Shown: one piece after another, positions 1-13,522 of the stretch
Layout of the letters: each line of letters opens with the position of its first letter
Numbering within the stretch: the first letter of the stretch is position 1
Source of the DNA: Cellulomonas dongxiuzhuiae
Lineage (GTDB): Bacteria > Actinomycetota > Actinomycetes > Actinomycetales > Cellulomonadaceae
Direction: 5' to 3'
DNA length: 64,000 nucleotides
Assembly: GCF_018623035.1 (NCBI RefSeq)
Contig: NZ_CP076023.1
Span: 1 to 64,000, forward strand
Notes under the pieces: generated by a model
The model's database searches: none
Told to the model about the DNA's origin: nothing
What the model saw: only the letters and a program-made list of their open reading frames with translations
Made by a program: the position numbers and the translations under genes

Positions 1-113
1 CTGCCGGGTGAGCGTGCCTGCAGCGCGGAACGCCGTCGGTGCCGGCGCACGAGGCGCCCTCCCACTCCGGGTGGGGGCTCGGCGTACGGCCCCATATCAC
101 GGGCGCTCACAGG

Positions 114-134
114 TGTGGACAACTATGTGGACGA
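114..134. promoter_or_regulatory. DnaA boxes upstream of dnaA
   Basis: TGTGGACAA at 114-122 is a perfect reverse complement of the actinobacterial DnaA box TTGTCCACA. TGTGGACGA at 126-134 differs at one position. Two boxes about 55-75 nt before the start codon fit autoregulation of dnaA by DnaA, as is known in other bacteria. The rest of 1-187 shows no gene; rpmH, usual on this side of dnaA, is not within the window. Confidence 0.75.
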
Positions 135-187
135 CGGTTGCCCGTGCCACACTCATCCACCCGCAGGACCGACCATCGAGGTAGACG

Positions 188-1750
188 TTGTCACAGGACG
201 AAGAGCCGACCCGCGTGTGGGGCCACGTCGTGACGAGCCTCGAGGCAAGCCCCGACATCACGCCGCGTCAGCTGGCGTTCGTGCGCCTGGCGCACCCCCT
301 CGGGCTTCTGGACGGCACCATGCTCCTCGCGGTCGGCAACGACCTGACCAAGGAGTACCTCGAGACGCGGGTGCGCGCCGAGGTGACCCAGGCACTCACC
401 GAGGCGCTCGGTCGTGAGGCCCGCTTCGCGATCACCGTCGACGCCGAGGTGGCCGACGACGTGCCGCCTGCGCTGCGCGTGGTGCCGCCCTCGCCCGCCG
501 CTCCCGCCAACGCGCCGTACGAGCGCAACGGCGAGCAGCGACCGGACCTCGCTCTCGTCACGTCGCACCCCGGCTTCCTGCGGGACCACTCGGGAGACTC
601 GCCGGCGGACGGCGGCGCCACGGACGGCGACCAGCGTCCCGACACGCGGCCTTCCCTGCGCGCGATCGACGGCTCGGCCTACGAGGCCCCGGCCCCGCGG
701 CGCGGCCTGTCGGAGCCGGCGCGGCTCAACCCCAAGTACCTCTTCGAGACCTTCGTCATCGGCTCGTCCAACAGGTTCGCCCACGCTGCCGCGGTCGCGG
801 TGGCCGAAGCACCGGCGAAGGCCTACAACCCGCTGTTCATCTACGGCGACTCGGGTCTCGGCAAGACGCACCTGCTGCACGCGATCGGGCACTACGCGCA
901 GAACCTCTACCCCACCGTCCGCGTGCGGTACGTGAACTCCGAGGAGTTCACCAACGACTTCATCAACTCCATCGGCGAGGGCAAGGCCGGCGCGTTCCAG
1001 CGGCGCTACCGCGAGGTCGACGTGCTGCTCATCGACGACATCCAGTTCCTGCAGGGCAAGGAACAGACGATGGAGGAGTTCTTCCACACGTTCAACACGC
1101 TCCACAACGCGAGCAAGCAGGTCGTCATCACGTCCGACGTCCCGCCCAAGCAGCTCAACGGGTTCGAGGACCGGATGCGGTCCCGCTTCGAGTGGGGCCT
1201 CATCACCGACGTCCAGCCGCCGGACCTCGAGACCCGGATCGCAATCCTGCGCAAGAAGGCCGCGAGCGAGCGGCTCCAGGCGCCGGACGACGTGCTCGAG
1301 TACATCGCGTCGCGGATCTCGACGAACATCCGTGAGCTCGAGGGGGCCCTCATCCGGGTCACCGCCTTCGCCAACCTCAACCGGCAGCTCGTCGACGTCT
1401 CCCTGGCGGAGATCGTGCTGAAGGACCTCATCACGGACGACCAGACGCAGGAGATCACCGCGACGACGGTCATCGGCCAGACCGCGGCGTACTTCGGGCT
1501 GTCGATCGAGGACCTGTGCGGCTCGAGCCGCTCGCGCGTGCTCGTCACGGCCCGCCAGATCGCCATGTACCTGTGCCGCGAGCTGACGGACCTGTCGCTG
1601 CCGAAGATCGGCCAGGCGTTCGGCGGACGTGACCACACGACGGTCATGCACGCCAACCGCAAGATCCGTGAGCTGATGGCGGAGCGGCGCTCGATCTACA
1701 ACCAGGTCACCGAGCTGACGAACCGCATCAAGCAGCAGCACCGCGGCTGA
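188..1750 (+). CDS. dnaA: chromosomal replication initiator DnaA
   Basis: Initiator ATPase that binds DnaA boxes and opens oriC. The product is 520 residues. Domain I is about residues 1-90, followed by a variable acidic/proline-rich linker to about 185. The AAA+ domain III has Walker A GDSGLGKT at 220-227 and Walker [10 protein letters not shown] at 279-287. The C-terminal DNA-binding domain IV carries the signature [15 protein letters not shown] at 479-493. The start is TTG at 188 with GAGG at 178-181 placed 6 nt before it; an in-frame GTG at 221 would cut into domain I. The gene stands first in the replication cluster, with oriC directly downstream, the actinobacterial arrangement. Its own boxes lie at 114-134. 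Confidence 0.97.
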   Translation: MSQDEEPTRVWGHVVTSLEASPDITPRQLAFVRLAHPLGLLDGTMLLAVGNDLTKEYLETRVRAEVTQALTEALGREARFAITVDAEVADDVPPALRVVPPSPAAPANAPYERNGEQRPDLALVTSHPGFLRDHSGDSPADGGATDGDQRPDTRPSLRAIDGSAYEAPAPRRGLSEPARLNPKYLFETFVIGSSNRFAHAAAVAVAEAPAKAYNPLFIYGDSGLGKTHLLHAIGHYAQNLYPTVRVRYVNSEEFTNDFINSIGEGKAGAFQRRYREVDVLLIDDIQFLQGKEQTMEEFFHTFNTLHNASKQVVITSDVPPKQLNGFEDRMRSRFEWGLITDVQPPDLETRIAILRKKAASERLQAPDDVLEYIASRISTNIRELEGALIRVTAFANLNRQLVDVSLAEIVLKDLITDDQTQEITATTVIGQTAAYFGLSIEDLCGSSRSRVLVTARQIAMYLCRELTDLSLPKIGQAFGGRDHTTVMHANRKIRELMAERRSIYNQVTELTNRIKQQHRG

Positions 1751-2608
1751 GCGCCGCAGCGGGCCTCCCGCGCCCCACGGCACCGGTCACGCGGCGGGGC
1801 CTCCTGCGGACTGCCCCGACGGGCTGTGGAGGGTAACTCCGTTGCCGATGGCGGGTGACTGCGTTGCGCCGAAGATCCCTTGTCGTCCACCGGTCCTCCG
1901 AGTTGTCCACAGGTTTGCCCACCGCCTGGGGACACTTGTGAACTCCTTCACCCCATCGGGCCATCCCGGCAGGGCTGACGCCTGCTCTGCTGATCACGCC
2001 GTGCTGTGACCTGCAAAGACGCATGTTCTTCAGCCCGTCGGACCGGACCCCGGTGCCCGCCCGCGCGGCCTCTCGACGCCCGCTGGATGAGAGGACTCTC
2101 ACACCCAAACCCGGCGATTTGGGTGTTCGTGCCCTCCGAGCGTCGGGTGAAACATGCATGGGACGAATGTTCACACCTGTGCACAGACCTGTGGACGGCG
2201 GTGGACGACACGCCCGCAGGCTGTGGACGCGGAGGGGGTCATCGGTGGACGCCACAGGACGGTGCTCGCTCCGTCCACCAGCGTCCACCGGTGCCCCGGC
2301 GCGCCGTCCCCACCCCCCGCACAGGCCGACACGCCTCGTGACCTGCACGGCGACCACTTGTCCCCATCATCAACAGCCCCGATGACGATGACGAACCATT
2401 CATCCGAGGGAGATCCACACACCGACGTTGGGGCCGGTGCGGCGACGGTCCGGCCGCCCCGAAGCAGACCGACCGGCGATGTTCCGGGCGTCGGACCTGT
2501 CGCGTAGTCTTCGGACCAGCCCAGCCAGCGCCCGCTGACGTGCCACGTCGTGCTCGTTGAACCCCGCACCGACGAGGGCACCCGGGCCGGATGACGAGAA
2601 GGTGATGC
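1751..2608. other. oriC: replication origin between dnaA and dnaN
   Basis: The 858-nt gap holds no credible gene but a concentration of DnaA-box-like 9-mers. TTGTCCACA at 1903-1911 is perfect. TTGTCCCCA at 2358-2366 has one mismatch. A tight group lies at 2190-2289: TGTGGACGG (2190), GGTGGACGA (2200), TGTGGACGC (2222), GGTGGACGC (2244), CCGTCCACC (2271) and GCGTCCACC (2281). Orientation switches from reverse to forward within this group. A 9-bp inverted repeat (ACACCCAAA, 2101-2109 with 2118-2126) lies in the locally AT-richer part around 2090-2170, a plausible unwinding zone. Position between dnaA and dnaN is the standard actinobacterial oriC location. Exact borders are inferred. Confidence 0.9.
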
Positions 2609-3739
2609 ATGAGGTTCCGCGTCGATCGTGACGTCCTCGCCGATGCCGTCACGTGGACCGCACGCAGCCTGCCGACCCGGCCGCCGGTGCCCGTCCTCGC
2701 GGGCGTGCGCATCGAGGCCGACACGACGGGGACCGTGCAGCTCTCGAGCTTCGACTACGAGGTCTCGGCCCGGGCCCAGCTGCCGGCCGACGTGAGCGAG
2801 CCGGGCACCGTCCTGGTCTCCGGGCGGCTCCTCGCCGAGATCTCCCGCTCCCTGCCCGCCAAGCCCGTCGACGTGGTGCTGGATGGCACGAAGGTGCAGG
2901 TCACGTGCGGTGCCAGCCGCTTCACGCTGCTGACCATGCCGGTCGAGGACTACCCCAACCTGCCGGTCATGCCGGAGGTCACCGGCACGGTCGACGGCGA
3001 CGAGCTCACGCACGCCGTGGCCCAGGTCTCGGTCGCCGCCAGCCGCGACGACACCCTGCCGCTGCTCACCGGCGTCCGGGTCGAGATCGAGGGCGAGCGC
3101 GTCACGCTGCTGGCGACCGACCGCTACCGCCTCGCACTGCGTGAGATGACGTGGAAGCCGGCGAACCCGAGCGTCGCGGCGGTCGCCCTCGTGCGGGCCC
3201 GCACGCTGTCGGACGCCGCCAAGTCGCTCGGCGGCTCGGGCTCGGTGTCTGTGGCGCTGTCCACCGGCGGCGGCGTCGACCTCATCGGCTTCGAGGCGGC
3301 CGGCCGCCAGACGACGAGCCTGCTCGTCGACGGCGACTACCCGCCGGTGCGCCGGCTGTTCCCCGACGACACGCCGATCCACGCGATCGTCAACCGCCAG
3401 GCCCTCGCGGAGGCCGCCAAGCGCGTGGCCCTCGTCGCCGAGCGCAACACGCCGATCCGGCTGACGTTCAGCGAGGGTCAGGTCGTCCTCGACGCCGGTC
3501 AGGGTGACGACGCCCAGGCGTCCGAGGCGCTCGAGGCCGTGCTGTCGGGTGACGACATCTCGGTGGCGTTCAACCCCCACTTCCTGGCCGACGGCCTGGG
3601 TGCGATCGACACGACGTTCGTCCGGATGTCGTTCACGCACCCGAACAAGCCCGTCGAGTTCACCGGCCAGGAGTCGCTCGAGGGCGACGACCTCAAGGAC
3701 TACCGCTACCTGCTGGTGCCCATCCGCTTCGCGAGCTGA
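2609..3739 (+). CDS. dnaN: DNA polymerase III beta sliding clamp
   Basis: Ring-shaped processivity clamp that tethers DNA polymerase to the template and serves as docking platform for repair and initiation factors. The 376-residue product has the usual length and composition of three clamp subdomains, opening with MRFRVDRDVLADAV and ending in the conserved YLLVPIR region. ATG at 2609 is preceded by GAGAAGG at 2596-2602. It follows oriC and begins the dnaN-gnd-recF-dciA run on the same strand, with 92 nt before gnd. Confidence 0.97.
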   Translation: MRFRVDRDVLADAVTWTARSLPTRPPVPVLAGVRIEADTTGTVQLSSFDYEVSARAQLPADVSEPGTVLVSGRLLAEISRSLPAKPVDVVLDGTKVQVTCGASRFTLLTMPVEDYPNLPVMPEVTGTVDGDELTHAVAQVSVAASRDDTLPLLTGVRVEIEGERVTLLATDRYRLALREMTWKPANPSVAAVALVRARTLSDAAKSLGGSGSVSVALSTGGGVDLIGFEAAGRQTTSLLVDGDYPPVRRLFPDDTPIHAIVNRQALAEAAKRVALVAERNTPIRLTFSEGQVVLDAGQGDDAQASEALEAVLSGDDISVAFNPHFLADGLGAIDTTFVRMSFTHPNKPVEFTGQESLEGDDLKDYRYLLVPIRFAS

Positions 3740-3831
3740 GGCTCGCACGCGCGAGCGTGCGGCAGGTGCGGGACAGTGTCCGGGACGGCCGTCGGGGCGA
3801 ACCACGGCACGCAGCGGAGAGAGGCGAGACG

Positions 3832-4761
3832 ATGCACATCGGTCTGGTGGGCCTGGGCAAGATGGGCGCGAACATGCGTCAGCGGATCCGGGACGCAGGC
3901 ATCGAGGTCACCGGCTTCGACCGCAACCCCGACGTGACCGACGTGCCGTCGCTGGAGGCGATGGTCGACGCGCTCCCCGCGGGTGAGCGCGTGGTGTGGG
4001 TGATGGTGCCGTCCGGACCGATCACGGACGCGGTGATCCAGGACCTCGCGGGGCTCCTGGCGCCGGGCGACCTGGTCATCGACGGCGGCAACTCCTACTA
4101 CCAGGACGACGAGCCCCACGGGGCCGTCCTGGCCGAGCGCGGCGTCGGCTTCATCGACGCCGGCGTCTCCGGCGGGATCTGGGGCCTCGAGAACGGGTAC
4201 GGCCTGATGGTCGGGGGGTCCCCGCAGGACGTCGAGCGTGCCATGCCGGTCTTCGACGCGCTGCGTCCCCCGGGCGAGCGTGCCGACGGCTTCGTCCACG
4301 CCGGTCCCGTCGGCGCCGGGCACTACGCCAAGATGGTGCACAACGGCATCGAGTACGGCCTCATGCAGGCGTACGCCGAGGGCTACGAGCTGCTGGCCGC
4401 GAAGGACCTGGTCACCGATGTGCCCGCGACGATGCGTGCGTGGACGAACGGCACCGTGGTGCGCTCGTGGCTGCTGGACCTGCTCGTCCAGGCGCTGTCC
4501 GAGGACGCCAAGTTCGCGGCGATCGACGACTGGGTCGAGGACTCGGGCGAGGGTCGCTGGACCGTCGACGAGGCGATCGACCTCGCCGTCCCGGCGCCCG
4601 TCATCTCCGCGGCGCTCTTCGCGCGCTTCGCCTCACGCCAGGGCGAGTCGCCGGCGATGAAGGCCGTCGCCGCGCTGCGCCAGCAGTTCGGCGGGCACGC
4701 CGTGCGCGCGGCCGGCGGCGAGACGGTCACACCGTCGGCGCCGCCCACGTCGGAGGCCTGA
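3832..4761 (+). CDS. gnd: 6-phosphogluconate dehydrogenase, decarboxylating (short, YqeC type)
   Basis: Converts 6-phosphogluconate to ribulose 5-phosphate and CO2 with reduction of NAD(P)+, in the pentose phosphate pathway. The 309-residue product is the short form. It has the N-terminal dinucleotide motif GLGKMGANM (residues 6-14), the substrate segment [10 protein letters not shown], and the catalytic helix region [19 protein letters not shown] at 3832 follows a purine-rich GGAGAGAGGCGAG; reading frame continues further upstream but lacks such a site. Placement between dnaN and recF is common in actinobacteria and seems to be hitch-hiking rather than a replication function. Only 5 nt separate it from recF. 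Confidence 0.93.
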   Translation: MHIGLVGLGKMGANMRQRIRDAGIEVTGFDRNPDVTDVPSLEAMVDALPAGERVVWVMVPSGPITDAVIQDLAGLLAPGDLVIDGGNSYYQDDEPHGAVLAERGVGFIDAGVSGGIWGLENGYGLMVGGSPQDVERAMPVFDALRPPGERADGFVHAGPVGAGHYAKMVHNGIEYGLMQAYAEGYELLAAKDLVTDVPATMRAWTNGTVVRSWLLDLLVQALSEDAKFAAIDDWVEDSGEGRWTVDEAIDLAVPAPVISAALFARFASRQGESPAMKAVAALRQQFGGHAVRAAGGETVTPSAPPTSEA

Positions 4762-4766
4762 GCCGC

Positions 4767-5966
4767 GTGTACGTCGCGCACCTGTCCCTCACCGACTTCC
4801 GGTCCTACCCGCAGGTCGAGCTCCCGCTCGAGCCGGGCATCACCGCGCTCGTCGGCCCCAACGGGCAGGGCAAGACGAACCTCGTCGAGGCGGTCGGCTA
4901 CGTCGCGACGCTCGGCAGCCACCGCGTGCCGTCGGACGCGGCGCTGGTGCGGGCGGGCGCGAGCCGGGCCGTGGTGCGCGCCAAGGTGGTGCGCGAGGAG
5001 CGGGCCACGCTCGTCGAGGTCGAGATCACGCCGGGCAAGGCCAACCGGTCGCGCATCAACGGGGGCTCCCCCGGCCGCGCGCGCGACGTGCTGGGCATCC
5101 TGCGGACCGTGCTGTTCGCGCCCGAGGACCTCGCGCTCGTCAAGGGCGACCCGGACGGCCGGCGGCGGTTCCTCGACGACCTCCTCGTGCAGCTCACGCC
5201 GCGCATCGCCGGCGTGCTCGGCGACTACGAGCGCGTCCTGCGGCAGCGCTCGGCGCTGCTGAAGTCCGCCGCGGCCGCGACGCGCGCGCGCTCGGGTGCG
5301 GACCTGCGGACGCTCGACGTGTGGGACGCCAAGCTCGCGCAGACGGGCGCGCAGGTCGTCGTCGCGCGCCAGGCGCTGGTGGCGGCGCTACGACCGCGTG
5401 CCGCGCACGCGTACGAGCAGGTCAGCGCGGGGCAGGGCGACCTGGTCCTGACGTACCGCTCGTCGCTCGACACCGCGCTGGGCCAGACCACGGACGACCA
5501 CGCGGAGCTGGCGCCCGACGCTGGCGTCGAGCTCGTCGAGGCACGTCTGCTCGACGCCATGGGCAGGCTGCGCGGCAAGGAGATCGAGCGGGGCGTGTGC
5601 CTCGTGGGGCCGCACCGCGACGACCTCGTGCTCCAGCTCGGCGACCTGCCGGCCAAGGGGTACGCGAGCCACGGCGAGTCGTGGTCGGTCGCGCTCGCGC
5701 TGCGGCTCGCGTCGTACGCGCTGCTCACGCACGGTGTCGACGACGCGGGTGCGTGGTCGGCGGACTGGGGCCCGGACGGCGAGCCGGTCCTCATCCTCGA
5801 CGACGTCTTCGCCGAGCTGGACACGCGCCGTCGCGAGCGGCTCGCCGAGCTGGTCGCGGGTGCGCGGCAGGTGCTCGTGACCGCGGCCGTCCCGCAGGAC
5901 GTGCCCGAGCCGCTGGCCGGCGCGCGCGTCGACGTCATGGCGGGTGAGGTGGCGCGTGTCCTCTAG
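4767..5966 (+). CDS. recF: DNA replication and repair protein RecF
   Basis: ABC-type ATPase that loads RecA at single-strand gaps. The 399-residue product opens with [15 protein letters not shown], has Walker [10 protein letters not shown] about residues 31-39, the signature region around the segment [13 protein letters not shown], and a Walker B ending in [11 protein letters not shown] near residue 340. GTG at 4767 lies 5 nt after the gnd stop, so translation is probably coupled. The 3' end overlaps the start of the next gene. Confidence 0.95.
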   Translation: MYVAHLSLTDFRSYPQVELPLEPGITALVGPNGQGKTNLVEAVGYVATLGSHRVPSDAALVRAGASRAVVRAKVVREERATLVEVEITPGKANRSRINGGSPGRARDVLGILRTVLFAPEDLALVKGDPDGRRRFLDDLLVQLTPRIAGVLGDYERVLRQRSALLKSAAAATRARSGADLRTLDVWDAKLAQTGAQVVVARQALVAALRPRAAHAYEQVSAGQGDLVLTYRSSLDTALGQTTDDHAELAPDAGVELVEARLLDAMGRLRGKEIERGVCLVGPHRDDLVLQLGDLPAKGYASHGESWSVALALRLASYALLTHGVDDAGAWSADWGPDGEPVLILDDVFAELDTRRRERLAELVAGARQVLVTAAVPQDVPEPLAGARVDVMAGEVARVL

Positions 5967-6615
5967 TGCCGCTCGCGGTGCGCGTCGCTCCCCCGCGGCC
6001 GGGGCGGCGGGCGCGTCGGGCTCCGGCGCGGACACCGGGCGGACGGCGCCGGACGGGCACGACGCCGACGACGACGCGCTCCTGCCCGCACCGACAGCGG
6101 TACCGGACGGCGTGCCGGTCTCGGAGCTGGTGACGCTCACGCCACCGGAGCAGGTCGTCCGGGCGGCGCTGGCGCGGGCGAAGGCGGCGGCGCGGGCGCG
6201 TGGCCTGCGCCCGGGCGTCGTCCGCAGCAGGCCCATCAGCAGCGGGGCGGGCGCCGGCCCGCGCGACCCGCAGCCGCTCGCGGTGTCCGCGGGCCTGCTC
6301 GCGCGGGACCTGGGGTGGGAGCCGGGTCTGATGGTGGGCGACCTCGTGCACCGGTGGGCGCAGATCGTGGGCCCGCAGGTGGCCGAGCACTGCGAGTACG
6401 TGTCCTTCGTGTCCGGGCTGCTGACCGTGCGCGCGTCGTCGACGGCCTGGGCGGCGAACCTGCGCCTGCTCGCGCCGACGATGCTCGCGCGGTTCGACGA
6501 GACCCTCGGCGAGGGCGTCGTCGTGCAGATCGAGGTCCTCGGGCCGGTCGGCCACGGCTTCGGTCACGGCCGGCGACGGGTCTCGGGCCGCGGACCGCGC
6601 GACACGTACGGCTGA
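5956..6615 (+). CDS. DciA-type DUF721 protein, candidate replicative helicase loader
   Basis: DUF721 proteins next to recF/gyrB are the family now called DciA, which replaces the DnaC/DnaI loaders in most bacteria and helps place DnaB helicase. The 219-residue product has a long disordered N-terminus rich in Ala, Gly, Asp and Arg, then the DUF721 fold from about residue 95 ([14 protein letters not shown] and the later [18 protein letters not shown]). GTG at 5956 has AGGTGG at 5947-5952 just before it, inside the end of recF; an in-frame GTG at 5944 is the alternative. No dnaC/dnaI-like gene is visible nearby, which fits. Function is from family knowledge. Confidence 0.85.
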   Translation: MSSSAARGARRSPAAGAAGASGSGADTGRTAPDGHDADDDALLPAPTAVPDGVPVSELVTLTPPEQVVRAALARAKAAARARGLRPGVVRSRPISSGAGAGPRDPQPLAVSAGLLARDLGWEPGLMVGDLVHRWAQIVGPQVAEHCEYVSFVSGLLTVRASSTAWAANLRLLAPTMLARFDETLGEGVVVQIEVLGPVGHGFGHGRRRVSGRGPRDTYG

Positions 6616-6654
6616 CCTGCGCCCCGCCGTCCCGCGCCCGCGTGCCGAGCCTGC

Positions 6655-6682
6655 CTGTGAACGGGGATCCACCAGGTAGACT
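6655..6682 (+). promoter_or_regulatory. possible gyrB promoter
   Basis: TAGACT at 6677-6682 resembles a housekeeping -10, with CTGTGA at 6655-6660 as a weak -35 (16-nt spacer). It lies about 140 nt before the gyrB start in a 206-nt gap after dciA. Inferred from sequence only. Confidence 0.35.
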
Positions 6683-6821
6683 GGACAGGTCAAGAAAGGC
6701 GCCTGCGTGCCCTCGTGAGCCCAGAACTCCGCTGCTGTGGGGTGATCCGGAGTCTCCGGCGGTTCGCAGCCGCTCACGACGCGCCTGGCGCGTATCGAGC
6801 TCTCGAGGAGAACCGCTGCCC

Positions 6822-8903
6822 GTGGCCGACCAGAGCACCCCTCGCGACCCGCACGACGAGACGACCGAGGGGCAGGTCGCGGCGACCCCGTTCCGTGAGC
6901 GCCTGACGGACGACGGCACGTACGACGCCAGCGCGATCACCGTCCTCGAGGGCCTCGAGGCCGTGCGCAAGCGCCCCGGCATGTACATCGGTTCGACGGG
7001 GGCCCGCGGCCTGCACCACCTGGTCTACGAGGTGGTCGACAACTCGGTCGACGAGGCCCTGGCGGGGTACTGCGACACGATCGACGTCACGATCCTGGCC
7101 GACGGCGGCGTCCGCGTCACCGACAACGGGCGCGGCATCCCCGTCGCGATCCACCCGACCGAGGGTCGTCCGACCGTCCAGGTCGTCATGACGATCCTGC
7201 ACGCCGGCGGCAAGTTCGGCGGCGCGGGGTACGCGGTCTCGGGCGGCCTGCACGGGGTCGGCATCTCCGTGGTCAACGCCCTGTCCTCGCGCGTCGAGAC
7301 CGTCGTCAAGCGCGACGGGTACGTCTGGAGCCAGGACTTCGCCGACGGCGGCAAGCCCGTGGGCGACCTGCGCAAGGGCGAGGCGACCACCGAGACCGGC
7401 ACGTCGCAGACGTTCTGGGCGGACCCGACGATCTTCGAGACCGTCGACTACGACTTCGAGACCCTGCGCGCGCGCTTCCAGCAGTACGCCTTCCTCAACA
7501 AGGGCCTGCAGATCTCGCTGACGGACGAGCGCCCCGCGCACACCGGCACCGAGGACGAGGTCACGGGCGACGCGGACACCAAGAAGGCCGAGACGGTCGC
7601 GCGTCACGTCACCTACCGGTACGACGGCGGGCTCGTCGACTACGTGAAGCACCTGAACTCGGCCAAGAAGGTCGACCACGTGCACCCCGACGTCATCGAC
7701 TTCGAGGCCGAGGACACCGCCCGGCGGATCTCCGTCGAGATCGCGATGCAGTGGACGACCGCCTACTCCGAGTCGGTCCACACGTTCGCCAACACCATCT
7801 CCACGACCGAGGGCGGCACCCACGAGGAGGGCTTCCGGGCGGCGATGACCTCGCTGATGAACCGGTACGCCCGGGAGAAGAACATCCTCAAGGAGAAGGA
7901 CGAGAACCTCACGGGTGACGACATCCGCGAGGGTCTGACGGCCGTCGTCTCCGTGAAGCTCGGTGAGCCCCAGTTCGAGGGGCAGACCAAGACCAAGCTC
8001 GGCAACACCGACGCCAAGCGCTTCGTGCAGCAGGTCGTCAACGACCAGCTCGGTGCGTGGCTCGACGCGCACCCGGTCGAGGCGAAGGACGTCATCCGCA
8101 AGTCGATGCAGGCGGCCGCGGCCCGCATGGCGGCGCGCAAGGCCCGTGAGGCGACGCGCCGCAAGGGCCTGCTCGAGTCGAACTCGATGCCCGGCAAGCT
8201 GCGCGACTGCCAGTCCAACAACCCCGCCGAGTGCGAGGTCTTCATCGTCGAGGGCGACTCCGCCGGCGGTTCGGCCGTGCGTGGCCGTAACCCGCGGACG
8301 CAGGCGATCATGCCGATCCGCGGGAAGATCCTCAACGTCGAGCGGGCACGGCTCGACAAGGCCCTGGGCAACCAGGAGGTGCAGGCGCTGATCACGGCGT
8401 TCGGCACCGGCATCGGCGAGGACTTCGACGTCTCCCGCCTCCGGTACCACAAGATCGTGCTCATGGCCGACGCCGACGTCGACGGCCAGCACATCCGCAC
8501 GCTGCTGCTGACGCTGCTGTTCCGCTACATGCCGCAGCTCATCACGGGCGGGTTCGTCTACATGGCGCAGCCGCCGCTGTACCGCATCAAGTGGAGCAAC
8601 GCGCCGCACGACTACGTGTACTCCGACCGCGAGCGGGACGCCGTCATCGCGGACGGCCGCGCGAACAACCGCCGGCTGCCCAAGGAGAACGCCGTCCAGC
8701 GGTACAAGGGTCTGGGCGAGATGGACTACACGGAGCTCTGGGAGACGACCATGTCGCCCGAGCACCGGACCCTGCTGCAGGTGACGCTGGACGAGGCCGT
8801 CGCCGCCGACGAGACGTTCACGGTGCTGATGGGCGAGGACGTCGAGGCACGTCGCGCGTTCATCCAGCGCAACGCGAAGGACGTCCGCTTCCTCGACATC
8901 TGA
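6822..8903 (+). CDS. gyrB: DNA gyrase subunit B
   Basis: ATPase subunit of gyrase, introduces negative supercoils together with GyrA. The 693-residue product shows the GHKL ATP-binding domain ([17 protein letters not shown] near residue 42; [11 protein letters not shown]; the [15 protein letters not shown] loop), the transducer domain, and the TOPRIM region with EGDSAGGSA and [12 protein letters not shown], ending in the tail [11 protein letters not shown] at 6822 is preceded by GAGGAG at 6805-6810, a somewhat long 11-nt spacing. It is followed after 62 nt by gyrA. Confidence 0.97.
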   Translation: MADQSTPRDPHDETTEGQVAATPFRERLTDDGTYDASAITVLEGLEAVRKRPGMYIGSTGARGLHHLVYEVVDNSVDEALAGYCDTIDVTILADGGVRVTDNGRGIPVAIHPTEGRPTVQVVMTILHAGGKFGGAGYAVSGGLHGVGISVVNALSSRVETVVKRDGYVWSQDFADGGKPVGDLRKGEATTETGTSQTFWADPTIFETVDYDFETLRARFQQYAFLNKGLQISLTDERPAHTGTEDEVTGDADTKKAETVARHVTYRYDGGLVDYVKHLNSAKKVDHVHPDVIDFEAEDTARRISVEIAMQWTTAYSESVHTFANTISTTEGGTHEEGFRAAMTSLMNRYAREKNILKEKDENLTGDDIREGLTAVVSVKLGEPQFEGQTKTKLGNTDAKRFVQQVVNDQLGAWLDAHPVEAKDVIRKSMQAAAARMAARKAREATRRKGLLESNSMPGKLRDCQSNNPAECEVFIVEGDSAGGSAVRGRNPRTQAIMPIRGKILNVERARLDKALGNQEVQALITAFGTGIGEDFDVSRLRYHKIVLMADADVDGQHIRTLLLTLLFRYMPQLITGGFVYMAQPPLYRIKWSNAPHDYVYSDRERDAVIADGRANNRRLPKENAVQRYKGLGEMDYTELWETTMSPEHRTLLQVTLDEAVAADETFTVLMGEDVEARRAFIQRNAKDVRFLDI

Positions 8904-8965
8904 CGCGCCGCCGGTGACCCCGGCGACGCGACCGACCTGGCACCGACGACTGGAGTGACCCGCAC

Positions 8966-11547
<2,582 letters not shown>

Positions 11548-11548
<1 letters not shown>

Positions 11549-12501
11549 TGAGTGACACGCCCCCCTCGATCCCCCCGCGCAAGCGACCCACGCCGCCCGT
11601 GACGGGCGGCAGCGGCCGCACGAGCGACCCGGGGGGCGCGGTGCAGGCGGCCGCGCACGCCGGCGGCAGCTCGTGGTCGTCGATCGGTACGGGCGAAGGC
11701 ACCGCCCCGCCCACGTACTCGGTCGACGTGCGCAGCGGCGCGACGACGTCCTCGTCGACGGGACGCACCTCGGTCCCGTCGGGGCCGCGGACGGACGAGC
11801 GTCCCCGGCCGCCGGCGGCCGAGCAGCCCAGGGCTCCGCTGCCCGCTCCAGCTCCGGCTGCGGGTGAAGCGCAGACCGACGACGAACCGCCGTCGCCCCT
11901 GGTCACGGCGGTCGACGCCACGACCGTGTGGCTGAAGAAGGCGGCGGGGGTCACTGGTTCCGGGCTCTCCAGGGCGTACTCTCAGCTGACCCGACCCCGC
12001 ACCGAGGACGCCCCCATGACCACGACGCCGACGACCGCCGGTGCCGCTACCGCAGAGCGTGTCGCGCCGCGGTCCACGGCTCCCGTCACCGGGGCCACCC
12101 CGCGCCCCGCGACGGGCCGCATCCCCACCGTCGGCGGCGGCCCGCGTCGCGTCCGCCTCGCGATCTCCCGTGTCGACCCCTGGTCGGTGATGAAGCTCGC
12201 GTTCCTGCTCTCGGTGGCGATCGGCGTCATGATCGTCGTCGCGGCGATCGTGGTGTGGTTCACGCTCGACAGCCTGCAGGTGTTCTCGCAGCTCGACGGG
12301 CTCGTCCGCCAGGTCGTCGGCCCCGAGAGCCCGGTCGACATCCTCGCGTACGTCTCGTTCGAGAAGACCGTGTCGGCCGCCACGCTGGTGGGCGTCATCG
12401 ACGTCTTCCTGCTGACGGCGCTCGCGACGATCGGCGCCTTCCTCTACAACATCGTGGCGGCGCTCGTCGGCGGCGTGACCGTGACGATGACGGACGAGTG
12501 A
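11548..12501 (+). CDS. DUF3566 transmembrane protein
   Basis: Member of the actinobacterial DUF3566 family that always follows gyrA (Rv0007 position in Mycobacterium). The 317-residue product has a long disordered Pro/Ser/Thr-rich cytoplasmic half (to about residue 190), then a domain beginning RVRLAISRVDPWSVMKLAF with two membrane helices (about 212-235 and 275-305). Function is not established; the position suggests a link with envelope or division. Start codon overlaps the gyrA stop in TGATG. Confidence 0.9.
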
Positions 12502-12641
12502 CCCCTTCCGGGCCTCGTCCCGGACTCCCCCGCGGGCCGGTGCCCGCCGGTTTGGGCGCGGCGCCCCGGCTGGGGTAGTCTCGACCGTCGCGCCCACCGG
12601 TGCTGGTCCCCCGCCAGGGACCGATCCGGTGGACGCGTCAC

Positions 12642-12715
12642 GGGCCTATAGCTCAGACGGTTAGAGCGCTTCCCTGATAAGGAAGAGGTCACAGGTTCAA
12701 GTCCTGTTAGGCCCA
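12642..12715 (+). tRNA. tRNA-Ile (GAT)
   Basis: A 74-nt cloverleaf. The acceptor stem GGGCCTA (12642-12648) pairs with TAGGCCC (12708-12714), discriminator A at 12715. Anticodon GAT is at 12676-12678 inside a TCCCTGATAAGGA arm, and the T-arm reads GGTTCAAGTCC. CCA is not encoded. Confidence 0.97.
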
Positions 12716-12776
12716 CGCTGCTGGTACGCAGCCTCGTACCGCGGAATGCCGGCACCCACCCGAACCGGGGGATCCG

Positions 12777-12896
12777 ATGAAGAAGCTCCTGCTGCTGGCC
12801 GCGGTCGCGGCCGTCGGTTACGTCGCCTGGCAGAAGTACGCGGAGGACCGTGACGAGCGGGACCTCTGGGCCGAGGTCACCGACACCTTCGAGTGA
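12777..12896 (+). CDS. DLW-39 family small protein
   Basis: A 39-residue product beginning MKKLLLLAAVAAVGYVAWQK, one hydrophobic helix followed by a charged tail with the D-L-W triplet at residues 29-31. Length, the DLW motif and the location between tRNA-Ile and tRNA-Ala match the actinobacterial DLW-39 family exactly. Role unknown; it is probably a single-span membrane protein with the charged end in the cytoplasm. ATG at 12777 follows GGGGGATCC. Confidence 0.88.
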   Translation: MKKLLLLAAVAAVGYVAWQKYAEDRDERDLWAEVTDTFE

Positions 12897-12909
12897 CCCG
12901 GGGCCACCA

Positions 12910-12982
12910 GGGGCCATGGCGCAATTGGTAGCGCACCTGCTTTGCAAGCAGGGGGTTAGGGGTTCGAGTCCCCTTGGCTCCA
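12910..12982 (+). tRNA. tRNA-Ala (TGC)
   Basis: A 73-nt cloverleaf. The acceptor GGGGCCA (12910-12916) pairs with TGGCTCC (12975-12981), including one G-U pair; discriminator A at 12982. Anticodon TGC is at 12943-12945 in the loop TTTGCAA. CCA is not encoded. Confidence 0.97.
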
Positions 12983-12990
12983 CGTGTCGG

Positions 12991-13019
12991 ACGGCGCAGG
13001 ACCTCGTGTCCTGCGCCGT
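12991..13019. terminator. terminator after tRNA-Ala, shared with the reverse-strand gene
   Basis: Perfect 12-bp stem (12991-13002 with 13008-13019) and 5-nt loop. It lies between tRNA-Ala and the end of the convergent ATP-binding protein gene, so it can serve both strands. It lacks a long U run, as is usual at this GC. Confidence 0.8.
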
Positions 13020-13054
13020 TCCGCGTCCTGGCGGGAGATCGGCCCGGGCGGTGC

Positions 13055-13522
13055 TCAGACGGAGAACGTCGCCCAGATGTTCTTGGTCCGCTCGGTCGAG
13101 TACCAGCCGACGTCGAGCGACAGCCGGCGCGCCAGGTGCAGGCCCAGCCCGCCCGCACCCGTGATGCGGGCGCCCGCGTACACGGGCTCGGACTCGGGGT
13201 CGCGGTCCGCGACGTCGATCAGCCACTGGTCCTCGGACCCGGACAGGGTGACGATCGTCGGCGGCAGACCGTGCGTGAGCGCGTTGGCCGCGAGCTCCGT
13301 GGCGATGAGGACGAGCTTGTCCGGCGTCGCCTCGAGGTCCTGGGGGGCCACGGTGCTCCCGGCGCCGATCTCCCCCGCCAGCTCGTGACGCAGGGTGCGC
13401 AGCTGGGCGGTCGAGGCCAGCGCCCACTCGCGCACGGGGGCGAACCCCTCGGGTGGCCGGCTCACGGGCAGCCCCGCGTCCGCGTCCGAGAGCACCAGCC
13501 TCTCGCTCCTGCCGTCCGTCAC
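13055..13522 (-). CDS. small HATPase_c ATP-binding protein (anti-sigma kinase-like)
   Basis: The 155-residue product has the GHKL fold of RsbW/SpoIIAB-type regulators: ELAANALTHG (N box), a DVADRDP segment (G1-like) and GGLGLHLARRLS (G2/lid). Such proteins bind ATP and sequester sigma or anti-anti-sigma partners; many actinobacterial versions lack clear kinase targets. A region of about 55 residues precedes the fold. No partner sigma or anti-sigma-antagonist gene is adjacent. It is convergent with tRNA-Ala. Assignment to a particular pathway is not possible from sequence. Confidence 0.8.
   Translation of the reverse strand: MTDGRSERLVLSDADAGLPVSRPPEGFAPVREWALASTAQLRTLRHELAGEIGAGSTVAPQDLEATPDKLVLIATELAANALTHGLPPTIVTLSGSEDQWLIDVADRDPESEPVYAGARITGAGGLGLHLARRLSLDVGWYSTERTKNIWATFSV

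Noticed and set aside
1751..2608. Small overlapping reading frames within oriC
   Set aside because: They cover both strands with no family resemblance and lie on DnaA boxes.
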